Source: Gemmatimonadota bacterium (lineage in GTDB: Bacteria > Gemmatimonadota > Gemmatimonadetes > Gemmatimonadales > Gemmatimonadaceae). From it: a stretch of 64,000 nucleotides of DNA. The stretch spans positions 1-64,000 of the forward strand of contig JADJAD010000001.1 of assembly GCA_016704465.1 (NCBI GenBank), read 5' to 3'. The number at the start of each line of letters is the position of its first letter. Position 1 is the first letter of the stretch. The notes under the pieces were generated by a model that did no database searches, was not told the origin of the DNA, and saw only the letters and a list, made by a program, of their open reading frames with translations. The position numbers and the translations under genes were made by a program. This document shows, in pieces, positions 32,197 through 39,840 of the stretch.

Positions 32197-33126
32197 ATGC
32201 CCTCGCTCGCCCTCGACGTGCGCGCCCTGCGCAAGCGCTACGGCGACGTCGTCGCCGTGGACGGGCTGGACCTGCAGGTGCCCGCCGGGGAGTGCTTCGG
32301 CCTGCTCGGCCCCAACGGGGCGGGCAAGACGACCACGATCGAGATCTGCGAGGGGCTGCTCGACCCCGACGACGGCGAGGTGCTCGTGCTGGGGCAGCGC
32401 TGGCGCACCGACGAGGCCGCGCTGCGCCAGCGGCTCGGCGTGCAGCTGCAAGAGACCCAGTTTGCCGACAAGTTGACGGTCGCCGAGACCGTGCGGCTCT
32501 TCCGCTCGTTCTACCGCGAGGGGCCGTCGGTGGAGACGATCATTGCCCGGGTGCAGCTGGAGGAGAAGCGCAACGCCCGGGTGAACGCGCTCTCGGGGGG
32601 GCAGAAGCAACGGCTGTCGGTCGCCTGTGCGCTGGCGGGCGACCCCGACCTCGTCTTTCTCGACGAACCGACCACGGGGCTCGACCCGCAGTCGCGCCGG
32701 CAGCTGTGGGAGCTGGTGGAGCAGCTACGCCAGGACGGCACGACCATCATCCTGACCACGCACTACATGGATGAGGCGGAACGGCTGTGCGACCGGATCG
32801 CCATCGTCGACCGGGGGCAGGTGATCGCGCTGGGGACGCCGCGGTCGCTGATCCGTTCGTTAGGCGCGGAACAGGTGGTCGAGTGTGCGGTCGGTGAGGG
32901 AGAGCGCCTGGAGGAGCGGGACGTGGCCGAGCTGCCGGGCGTCCTGCGCACCCGCGTCGACGGCGCCCTCCATGCACTGCAGGTGAGCGCATCGCATGAG
33001 ACCATCCCCGCGTTGCTGGCGCTCATCGCCCGCCACGGCCTGACCCTCACCGAGCTGCGCACGCACTCCCCGACGCTCGAGGACGTCTTCGTCTCGCTCA
33101 CCGGCCGTCACCTGCGGGATACCTGA
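32197..33126 (+). CDS. ABC transporter ATPase, DrrA/CcmA type
   Basis: 309 residues from ATG 32197. Walker A GPNGAGKTTT, Q-loop QLQETQFADKLTVAET, signature LSGGQKQRLSV, Walker B VFLDEPTTGLD, switch His TTHYMDEAE. The C-terminal extension is of the DrrA kind. It energises the ABC-2 permease encoded 1 bp downstream, probably for export of a drug, lipid or antibiotic. Its 5' side is a GACGGGG repeat instead of a clear Shine-Dalgarno site. Substrate unknown. Confidence 0.92.
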   Translation: MPSLALDVRALRKRYGDVVAVDGLDLQVPAGECFGLLGPNGAGKTTTIEICEGLLDPDDGEVLVLGQRWRTDEAALRQRLGVQLQETQFADKLTVAETVRLFRSFYREGPSVETIIARVQLEEKRNARVNALSGGQKQRLSVACALAGDPDLVFLDEPTTGLDPQSRRQLWELVEQLRQDGTTIILTTHYMDEAERLCDRIAIVDRGQVIALGTPRSLIRSLGAEQVVECAVGEGERLEERDVAELPGVLRTRVDGALHALQVSASHETIPALLALIARHGLTLTELRTHSPTLEDVFVSLTGRHLRDT

Positions 33127-33127
33127 C

Positions 33128-34252
33128 ATGAGCACCTCGCGCACCTCCCGCTCAACGCGCCCGGCCGCCCCCCCCGATTCCCGGGACGCCGCGCCGCCGG
33201 CAGCTGCAGCGGCACGGCTGTCGCCGATGTTGCAGCTGACGCTGGTCCGGTTTCGGGAGTTCTATCGCGAGCCGGAGGCGGTCTTCTGGACCTTCGTCTT
33301 CCCGCTCCTGCTGGCGACCGGGCTCGGCATCGCGTTCCGCTCGCGGCCGGCGGAGGTGTCCCACATCGCCGTCCTCGCCGGCGCGCCCGCGGCCGATTCA
33401 ATCGCGAGTGCCCTCGGGCGCGACTCCTCGCTCGCCGTCGAGCAACTGGATGACACCGCCGCGGCGACGGCGCTCCGCATCGGGCGCATCGCCCTGCTGG
33501 TCGTGCCGGGAGCAGGCGCAACGGCCGAGTATCGTTACGACGCCGCGCGCCCCGAGGCGCGGACCGCCCGCTTGGTCGTCGACCGGGCCCTGCAGCGAGC
33601 CGCGGGACAGGTGGACCCGGTGACCGTCCGCGAAGCGCTGGTGAGCGAACGCGGCTCGCGCTACATCGACTTCGTCCTGCCAGGGCTCCTGGCGATGAAC
33701 CTGATGGGGGGCGGCATCTGGGGGCTGGGATTCGGCATTGTCGACGCACGGCGCAAGAAGCTGCTCAAGCGCTTCATCGCCACGCCGATGTCCCGGGCCC
33801 AGTACCTCCTGTCGTACCTCGTGATGCGCCTCGCCATGATGGTGGTCGAGGTCCTCGTCGTCGTCGCCTTCGGCGTCCTGGTCTTCGGCGTTCCCATGCG
33901 CGGGTCGCTGGGGGCGTTCGCCATCGTGTGCGTGGTCGGCACGCTGATGTTCGGCGCCATCGGTCTCCTGATCGCCTCGCGCGCGCGCACGCTCGAGGGC
34001 GCGTCGGGGCTGATGAACTTCGTGATGCTCCCCATGTGGGTCGCCTCGGGCGTCTTCTTCGCGGCCACCAACTTCCCCGCCGCCGTGCAGCCAGTGGTGC
34101 AGGCGCTGCCGCTGACGGCGGTGGTCGACGCCATGCGCGCCAGCATGCTCCAGGGGAGCGGGCTCGCGGCGTTGTCCGGCGAGCTGGGCATCATGGCGGC
34201 GTGGCTCGTGCTCTCCTTCGTCCTGGCGCTGCGCCTCTTTCGCTGGCGATGA
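33128..34252 (+). CDS. ABC-2 type transporter permease
   Basis: 374 residues. A Ser/Pro/Ala-rich N-terminal tail of about 35 residues is followed by one helix, a large external domain (about 70-170), and five more helices from about 175 on. It has the pattern of ABC-2 permeases: FVLPGLLAMNLMGGGIWGLGFGIVDARRKKLLKRFIATPMSRAQYL, then the ASGVFFAATNFPAAVQPVVQALPLTAVVDAMRASML motif. It works with the ATPase just upstream. Its stop overlaps the EamA gene start as ATGA. Confidence 0.9.
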   Translation: MSTSRTSRSTRPAAPPDSRDAAPPAAAAARLSPMLQLTLVRFREFYREPEAVFWTFVFPLLLATGLGIAFRSRPAEVSHIAVLAGAPAADSIASALGRDSSLAVEQLDDTAAATALRIGRIALLVVPGAGATAEYRYDAARPEARTARLVVDRALQRAAGQVDPVTVREALVSERGSRYIDFVLPGLLAMNLMGGGIWGLGFGIVDARRKKLLKRFIATPMSRAQYLLSYLVMRLAMMVVEVLVVVAFGVLVFGVPMRGSLGAFAIVCVVGTLMFGAIGLLIASRARTLEGASGLMNFVMLPMWVASGVFFAATNFPAAVQPVVQALPLTAVVDAMRASMLQGSGLAALSGELGIMAAWLVLSFVLALRLFRWR

Positions 34253-35205
34253 ACGACGCCCCGCGCTCCCGCATCGCCCTCGCCTTCGCTGCGGTCTACC
34301 TGTTGTGGGGCTCGACGTACCTCTTCATCAAGTACGCGGTCGCCTCGATCCCACCGTTAGGCATGGCCGGGGTGCGCTTCCTGCTCGCCGGCGCGATCCT
34401 CTACGCCTACGGACGCGCGCGCGGCCAGCACCCTCCGCGAGACGTGCACTGGCGCTCGGCGGCCATCGTGGGCACCATGCTCATGGTGTCCAACGCGGCG
34501 GTGGCGTGGTCCGAGCAGTACATCCCATCGGGCGTGGCGTCGCTCCTGGTGGCGATCACCCCGTGCTGGATGATCCTGTTCGACTGGAGGGGACAGCGCG
34601 ACCGGCGTCCCACCGTCGGCGTCACGATCGGGCTGCTGGCCGGACTGTGCGGCCTCGTGATCCTCGTCGGTCCGGGGTCGCTGCGGGGCGAGGGTGGCCT
34701 CGACGTTCGCGCCGCACTCGTCGTGATCGTCGGCTCGGCGATCTGGTCGGCCGGCTCGCTCTACGCGCGGCACGCCCCACGTCCCAGCTCGCCGCAACTC
34801 CTGAGCGGAATGCAGATGCTCTGTGGCGGCGGGGTGCTCACCGTCGTCGCGGCCGTCACCGGTCAGTGGCGCGGCTTCTCCATCTCGGCCACGCCGGCCG
34901 TCGCATGGTGGGCCTTCCTGTACCTCGTGACCTTCGGCTCGCTGGTCGCCTTCTCGGCGTACATGTACCTGCTGACGGTCACCACGGCGGCGCGCGTCTC
35001 CACCTACGCGTACGTGAATCCCGTCGTGGCCGTCCTGCTCGGCTGGCTGGTCGCCGGCGAGTCTCTCACGCCGCGCATTCTCCTCGCATCAGCCGTCATC
35101 GTCGGTGCTGTGGCGCTCATCGTCACCTTCGGCGCGGCAGGTCCGCCGTCGCGCTCGCCGATCAAGACGGATGAGTATCCGATTGCGTCCACCGATGCCG
35201 CATGA
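34249..35205 (+). CDS. EamA/DMT-family transporter
   Basis: 318 residues from ATG 34249, overlapping the ABC permease stop by 4 bp. Ten hydrophobic helices in two EamA repeats: LLWGSTYLFIKYAVASIPPLGMAGVRFLLAGAIL opens the first, and SAYMYLLTVTTAARVSTYAYVNPVVAVLLGWLVAGE belongs to the second. Close to the YedA-like branch. DMT transporters often export amino acids or related metabolites. The overlap with the exporter genes suggests an operon, but not a shared substrate. Confidence 0.9.
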   Translation: MNDAPRSRIALAFAAVYLLWGSTYLFIKYAVASIPPLGMAGVRFLLAGAILYAYGRARGQHPPRDVHWRSAAIVGTMLMVSNAAVAWSEQYIPSGVASLLVAITPCWMILFDWRGQRDRRPTVGVTIGLLAGLCGLVILVGPGSLRGEGGLDVRAALVVIVGSAIWSAGSLYARHAPRPSSPQLLSGMQMLCGGGVLTVVAAVTGQWRGFSISATPAVAWWAFLYLVTFGSLVAFSAYMYLLTVTTAARVSTYAYVNPVVAVLLGWLVAGESLTPRILLASAVIVGAVALIVTFGAAGPPSRSPIKTDEYPIASTDAA

Positions 35206-35290
35206 CACGCGAGACTGGTGCAGTCCATAGATTGCCCGCGTGCCTCGGCGCGATCACGGCCGCACGACGCACGCGCACCAGCTCGCTCAG

Positions 35291-35672
35291 ATGGATATGA
35301 CGCACATACTGATCATCGAGGACGACCAGGCGATGCGCGACGTGATGGCGCGCGCTTCGCCAACTCGGATACGAGGTCGACGTCGCCAAGGATGGCGCCG
35401 AGGGACTGGCGCTGTGGGATGCGACGCGTCCCGACGCCGTCGTCACCGACGTCCACATGCCTAACGTGGACGGGATCGAGACGATCCTGGCCCTCAGGAG
35501 CCGCGATCCGGACGTCCGCATCGTGGCGGTGTCGGGCGGCGATTCGCGCGCCTCGTTCCTCGCCCTCGACTCAGCGAGCGACCTCGGGGCGACCATCGTC
35601 CTGTCCAAGCCGTTCGGCCCCGACGCGCTGGCCAGCGCGGTGCGGTCAGTCCTCGCGCCCCGCGAACCGTAG
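35291..35672 (+). pseudogene. CheY-like receiver-domain gene with a frameshift
   Basis: The first frame gives MDMTHILIIEDDQAMRDVMARA. After about nt 35352 the homology continues in another frame as RQLGYEVDVAKDGAEGLALWD, VVTDVHMPNVDGIETI and ends LSKPFGPDALASAVRSVLAP. The break is in GCGCGCGCTT; loss of one GC unit from a GC run explains it (or a sequencing error). If restored, it would be a stand-alone receiver of about 127 residues with D in VVTDVHMP and K in LSKPFG. No kinase gene is adjacent. Confidence 0.7.
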
Positions 35673-35680
35673 TCGCGGAA

Positions 35681-36304
35681 TCAGGCCGAGTCCTCGCGCG
35701 CTTCTGCCTCGGCCGAGCGCATGCGCGTGCGGTTGCGCAGCCACCAATAGCACGCGCCGCCGAGCAACACGAGCACCGCCATCACGACGCCCTCATAGCG
35801 GCGCACCTCGCCGAGCACGAGCACCGCGCCCTCGCCGAACGCCCAGCCGAGCCCCGCGAGCGTGGCCGCCCACACGAGCGACGCGACGGCGGTTCCGGTG
35901 AAGAAGATCCACGGCGGCACACGCGCCGCGCCGCAGGCCAGCGGGAGCGCGATGCGTCCGCCGAACGCGATCCGCGCCAGCAGTGTGCTGCGCCACGGAC
36001 TCCATCGCATGGCCCGCAGCAGTCGCTTCACGATCGGCGGCGACCTGCGCAGCTTGAGCCGCACCCACCCGGCGCGCCACCGTCCCACGAAGTACAGCAC
36101 CGCCGAGAGCGCGAAGACGCCGGTGGCACAGGCGAGGATGACTCCCGTCAGACGCACATGCCCCTGCTCGGCCGCGAACCCACCCAGGAGCGGGGCGAGT
36201 TCCTCGGTCAGGATGGAGGAGATCCCCAGCGTGAGGTACGTCCAACGCTCGCCGAGGCTGGCGATTGAAAATGGCTCGGCGAGCAGCGCGAAGGGGATGA
36301 ACAC
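35681..36304 (-). CDS. DedA-family membrane protein
   Basis: 207 residues, five to six helices. The core is the SNARE-associated/DedA pattern: EELAPLLGGFAAEQGH, then RIAFGGRIALPLACGAARVPPWIFFTGTAVASLVWAATLAGLGWAFGEG. DedA proteins are thought to flip undecaprenyl phosphate or lipids and to support proton-motive force homeostasis. The canonical R-x-x-P-G box is altered to RIAFGGRIALP. It follows the lipoprotein gene after 11 bp and is probably co-transcribed with it. Confidence 0.82.
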   Translation of the reverse strand: MFIPFALLAEPFSIASLGERWTYLTLGISSILTEELAPLLGGFAAEQGHVRLTGVILACATGVFALSAVLYFVGRWRAGWVRLKLRRSPPIVKRLLRAMRWSPWRSTLLARIAFGGRIALPLACGAARVPPWIFFTGTAVASLVWAATLAGLGWAFGEGAVLVLGEVRRYEGVVMAVLVLLGGACYWWLRNRTRMRSAEAEAREDSA

Positions 36305-36315
36305 CGAGGGACCGG

Positions 36316-36867
36316 TCAGGTACGGGCGGTGGCGGGATAGGACACGGGCACATCGGTGAAGACCTGCCCCGCGATCTCGACGCGTTGCAGCGATGCCCGA
36401 AACTGACCCCGACCGGCAAGCTGCGGGACGAACCCGATGAAGACCGAGGTGTTGTCGTACGTCTCCTCGGTGCGCGGGTTGGCCTTGCCGGCGAGGACCG
36501 TGACGACCTCGGGATTCCCCTCCACCAGGTCGAACATGGTCAGGTCAAGCCGCCCCTGCGTCAGCCGCAACGGATGCCGGGCGGTGGCGTCGAGCACATA
36601 GGCCGTGAGGATTCCGCGGGTGGTATCGAGGACAAACTCCACATGCGCCACACGATTCCCCAGTTCGACCAGCATGCCACCGTGCGGCGCGGTCATCGCG
36701 GCCGAGGCCACGGGACCCTCTCCGGCCGCCTGCGCGCTGTCGGCCGTGGAAGGCTCACCGCCGCCGCACGCCGCGAGCGCCAGCACCGTGCAGGTGAGTG
36801 CGACCATCCGTGCCGCGGAGCCAAGCGCACGGCTCGGTCGCGATGGGAGCGGGGCGGACAGGTGCAT
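36316..36867 (-). CDS. Lipoprotein with HGG motif, unknown
   Basis: 183 residues from ATG 36867. Lipoprotein signal: hydrophobic VALTCTVLALAACGGG, with the lipobox Cys at about residue 35. The mature part opens with a Ser/Ala-rich linker, then MTAPHGGMLVELGNRVAHVEFVLDTTRGILTAYVLDA and a beta-rich domain to the C-terminus. A similar HGG...VEL opening occurs in small metal-linked periplasmic proteins of planctomycete type; that likeness is from memory and unproven. It lies downstream of a DUF3299-ABC set, so it may be the periplasmic partner. Confidence 0.7.
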   Translation of the reverse strand: MHLSAPLPSRPSRALGSAARMVALTCTVLALAACGGGEPSTADSAQAAGEGPVASAAMTAPHGGMLVELGNRVAHVEFVLDTTRGILTAYVLDATARHPLRLTQGRLDLTMFDLVEGNPEVVTVLAGKANPRTEETYDNTSVFIGFVPQLAGRGQFRASLQRVEIAGQVFTDVPVSYPATART

Positions 36868-37037
36868 GTGCAAGTTCCTCGTTCGGCAGGTCGTGCGATC
36901 GGGACGACGGTGGAAGGTGCCGTGCGCGGCGTGAACCGCAATCGGCGGCGGAGTATCGGACCAGGACTGCCCAACCGCTCGACGAGCGGAGGACGACACG
37001 GGTTACCTGCGACGGCATCGACGCGGGGCGATGGGGC

Positions 37038-38357
37038 TCAGGAGTTCGGCATCAGGTTGCTCGCAACGTCCGTGCGATAGGCCTTGAACGCCGGAACCAA
37101 CCCCGCGAGCGCCCCGAGCACGCACATCCCCATCGGCGTGAGGAGCAACGCGGGATCGTATCGCCACGCATCGAGCACAACGCCCGTCTGCGCCCGCACC
37201 GCGACGAACGCCGCACCAAGGATTGCCGCGTACACCACGTAGCCCACCAGGACCCCGAGAACGGTGATGGTCGTTGATTCGAGCACGATCGCGGAGAACA
37301 CCGTCCCGCGACGGGCGCCCAGCGAGCGAAGGATCGCGAACTCCCGCCGTCGTTCGTTCATGGTGTTGTAGATGCTGGCGAGAATCGACCCGGCCGCGAC
37401 GACCACGACCAGGTATGCGACCAGCGCCAGGACCTCGTTGACCCACCCGATCTTTCCGAAGAGGTCGGCCATCACCCGGCCGATCGGCCACGCCAGCGTT
37501 GCCGACTTCCCCTGTCGGTTGATGGCCTGGTCGAGATAGATCCCCGCGGTCGGATCGGTCAGCTTCAGCATTACCGCGCTGACCTCCCTGTGTTCCTCGG
37601 GGATGAGCGAGTCCGGGTGCGGGCGAAAGGTCCTGCCGGTGCCTCGCAGCACATGCCCCGACATGCGGTAGATCCCGAGGATCGGGATCCACACGACGCG
37701 GTCGGACGGCGAGTTGGACGGTTCGAGGATACCGACGACCTCATAATCGTCGTCGTGCTGCTGCGCCTCGTCGAATTGCAGCCCATGGTACGGCCGGATG
37801 TGGTCGCCGACCTTGACCCCGACTTGCCGGGCCACGACGCTCCCCACGACCGCACCGCGCTCCTGCGCGGTGAAGATGCGTCCGCCAGGGGCAACGTCGA
37901 GCTTGTGCCCGGCCCGGTACTCGAACTTCGTGAACAGCTCGTCCGTCGTCCCGACGACGCGGTACCCGTGGAAGTTGTCACCGACAGCGTATGGGACGGC
38001 CAGCGCCACCCCGGGATCGGCGGCGATCGCCGTGTAGCTCGCGAACGGGATGTTCCCCGGCGAGGTCTCCAGGTGAAAGACGGTGTTGAGCACCAGCTGC
38101 AGCTGCGACCCCCGAGCGCCGAGCACCGCGTCGAATCCGACCGGTCCCCCCGTGAAGGCCTCATACGACTGCCGCTTGATGGCGAAGACGGCCATGACCA
38201 GCCCGCTGGCGAGGGCGACGGAGAGGACGGTGATGGCCGTCGACAGCGCGTGCTGGCGCAACGAGCGCAGGACGATCCGCATGATGCCGCGCGTCAAGCC
38301 GCGTGGCCTGCCGCGCGTCAGGCCACGTGTCTGGCCACGTGTCTGGCCACGTGTCAT
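37038..38357 (-). CDS. FtsX/MacB-type ABC permease
   Basis: 439 residues from ATG 38357, which overlaps the ATPase stop as ATGA. TM1 (STAITVLSVALASGLVMAVFAI) is followed by a large periplasmic domain (about 55-300) and three C-terminal helices (VLALVAYLVVVVAAGSILASIYNTMNERRREFAILRSLGARRG is the classic FtsX segment). Residues 2-25 are six copies of a TRG(Q/L)-like tetrapeptide made by a 12-bp tandem repeat. The conserved sequence begins at MRIVLRSLRQHAL (ATG 38282), so either start may be used. Likely moves lipoproteins or envelope material; metal-linked function is possible from context. Confidence 0.85.
   Translation of the reverse strand: MTRGQTRGQTRGLTRGRPRGLTRGIMRIVLRSLRQHALSTAITVLSVALASGLVMAVFAIKRQSYEAFTGGPVGFDAVLGARGSQLQLVLNTVFHLETSPGNIPFASYTAIAADPGVALAVPYAVGDNFHGYRVVGTTDELFTKFEYRAGHKLDVAPGGRIFTAQERGAVVGSVVARQVGVKVGDHIRPYHGLQFDEAQQHDDDYEVVGILEPSNSPSDRVVWIPILGIYRMSGHVLRGTGRTFRPHPDSLIPEEHREVSAVMLKLTDPTAGIYLDQAINRQGKSATLAWPIGRVMADLFGKIGWVNEVLALVAYLVVVVAAGSILASIYNTMNERRREFAILRSLGARRGTVFSAIVLESTTITVLGVLVGYVVYAAILGAAFVAVRAQTGVVLDAWRYDPALLLTPMGMCVLGALAGLVPAFKAYRTDVASNLMPNS
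38283..38354. repeat. 12-bp tandem repeat, six units, at an ABC permease N-terminus
   Basis: Six units of a GGCCACGTGTCT-like dodecamer; the three nearest the start are almost exact and the inner three are diverged. It lies between the coupled start (ATG 38357) and the conserved start of the permease (ATG 38282) and keeps the frame open. Confidence 0.85.
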
Positions 38358-39088
38358 GCCCGTTCCCCGACGCCCGGCGCCGGCTCCGCGACCGGCATGG
38401 TGATGCCCGAACCCGACGTCGCCCGGTTGAGCCGCGCGAGGTCGTCGACGCGCGCGAAATGCCCCAGCACCTCCGGGTCGTGCGAGACGAGCAGGAGCGC
38501 GGCATCGTGTTCGCGGCAGACCTCGCGCATCAGCGCCAGCGCCTCCATGGCATGTGCCCGGTCGAGGTTCCCGGTCGGCTCGTCGGCAAGGACAAGTTTG
38601 GTTCGGTTGGCCAGCGCGCGCGCGACAGCCACGCGCTGCTGCTGTCCCACCGACAGCTGGCGCGGCCGGTAGCGCAGCCGGTGACCCAGCCCCACCCTCC
38701 CCAGCAGCTCGCGGGCGTAGCGTCCGTCGACCCCCCGACCGAACATCATCCCGAGTTCCACGTTCTCGAGCGCCGAGTAGCCCTGCAGCAGGTTGAACGT
38801 CTGGAAGACGTAGCCCATGCGCTCCGCGCGCAGTCGATCGCGCGCGGACTCGCTCACTCCGGTCATGGGTCCACCGTCGACATGCACCGATCCGCCGTCG
38901 GCCTGCAGGATACCCGCGACCAGGTTCAGGAACGTCGTCTTCCCCGACCCACTGGGCCCGCGCAATCCAACCTGCTCGCCACTCGCCATCCGGAAGGACG
39001 GCACGTCGACCACGAGGGTGTGCTCCCCCTCCGGCGACCGGTAGCTCTTGCGGAGGTCACGGACCTCGAGGACGTGCGGGGCGTTCAA
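38354..39088 (-). CDS. LolD/MacB-type ABC transporter ATPase
   Basis: 244 residues if it starts at TTG 39088, where TTGA overlaps the DUF3299 stop; upstream residues of the longer frame lack similarity. Walker A RGPSGSGKTTFLN, Q-loop VFQTFNLLQGYSALEN, signature QLSVGQQQRVAVARAL, Walker B LVLADEPTGNLD, switch His LVSHD. It powers the FtsX-type permease encoded next. With the DUF3299 gene before it, the set looks like the zinc-linked ABC loci described in Vibrio (ZrgABC-like); that parallel is from memory and tentative. Confidence 0.88.
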   Translation of the reverse strand: MNAPHVLEVRDLRKSYRSPEGEHTLVVDVPSFRMASGEQVGLRGPSGSGKTTFLNLVAGILQADGGSVHVDGGPMTGVSESARDRLRAERMGYVFQTFNLLQGYSALENVELGMMFGRGVDGRYARELLGRVGLGHRLRYRPRQLSVGQQQRVAVARALANRTKLVLADEPTGNLDRAHAMEALALMREVCREHDAALLLVSHDPEVLGHFARVDDLARLNRATSGSGITMPVAEPAPGVGERA

Positions 39089-39633
39089 CTCTCGGTCTTC
39101 GCGTCGATGGCGGCGAGTCGGTAGATGCTCACGGTGCGACCGTTGCGGACTTCCTCTCCCACCTCGAACTGCCCCCAGACCGCCGTCGGCAGGTGGGTGA
39201 ACTTCGCCTTCTTTGGTCCCGTCATCGTCACCATCACCCAGTCGTTCATGCGTACCGGCGCGCCGAAATAGCACATGTCGAGGGCGGCATTCAGCATGAA
39301 CTTGGTGACCCCGTTGGCATCGAGGTCGAGCGGGAGCATGAACCCCTTGAGGAAGACCGTCTTCCCGTTGAGCGCCAGCACCGACGGCGGAATCACGTTT
39401 TCCGGCGGCTTGGCGCGGGGGTCGAGCGGGTCGGGCATCTCCCAGTCGTAGCCCGAGAGGATGTTGAATCCGACGTACTGGAACCCCTTGGGGGCTTCGG
39501 AGGCCTGGGCTCCCCCGGCGGTCGGCGCAGCGACGGAGAGTGCCGCCATCACGGCCACTCGGCGCCAGGCGCGATCATGCCGCAAGACTGCGCCGAGGAA
39601 CCCGTCGAACCCGCGCTGGATCGTCGCTCGCAA
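39085..39633 (-). CDS. Exported DUF3299-family protein
   Basis: 182 residues with a signal peptide (WRRVAVMAALSVAAPTAGGAQA). The DUF3299 domain is clear: GKTVFLKGFMLPLDLDANGVTKFMLNAALDMCYFGAPVRMNDWVMVTM. This family is mostly uncharacterised and is often beside ABC ATPase and FtsX-type permease genes in envelope or metal-related loci. It is the first gene of the minus-strand set, and its stop overlaps the ATPase start. The upstream terminator (39782-39808) separates it from the RND operon. Confidence 0.87.
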   Translation of the reverse strand: MRATIQRGFDGFLGAVLRHDRAWRRVAVMAALSVAAPTAGGAQASEAPKGFQYVGFNILSGYDWEMPDPLDPRAKPPENVIPPSVLALNGKTVFLKGFMLPLDLDANGVTKFMLNAALDMCYFGAPVRMNDWVMVTMTGPKKAKFTHLPTAVWGQFEVGEEVRNGRTVSIYRLAAIDAKTES

Positions 39634-39781
39634 CGTCGTGCCCTGCCGTCGGTGAAGAGGAAGATGGTGCCCTGCCGCTGATACGTCCGGCGACGCCGCG
39701 ACGCTGGAACGATAACCCGGCGACGCGTCGCGGGGTGTAGGCGGGGTCGCGCCGGCGTGCGCCCGGCCGGGAGCGTAGAAA

Positions 39782-39808
39782 GCCCCCGACCGCGTCGCGG
39801 CCGGGGGC
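39782..39808. terminator. Bidirectional terminator between the RND and DUF3299 operons
   Basis: GCCCCCG-a-CCGC pairs with GCGG-c-CGGGGGC around loop GTC. The minus strand continues with TTTC; the plus strand has TTTT at 39813-39816. It ends the minus-strand RND operon, whose last codon is at 39841. Confidence 0.8.
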
Positions 39809-39840
39809 CCCCGTTTTCCACCACGCGATGCGCTCGGCGC

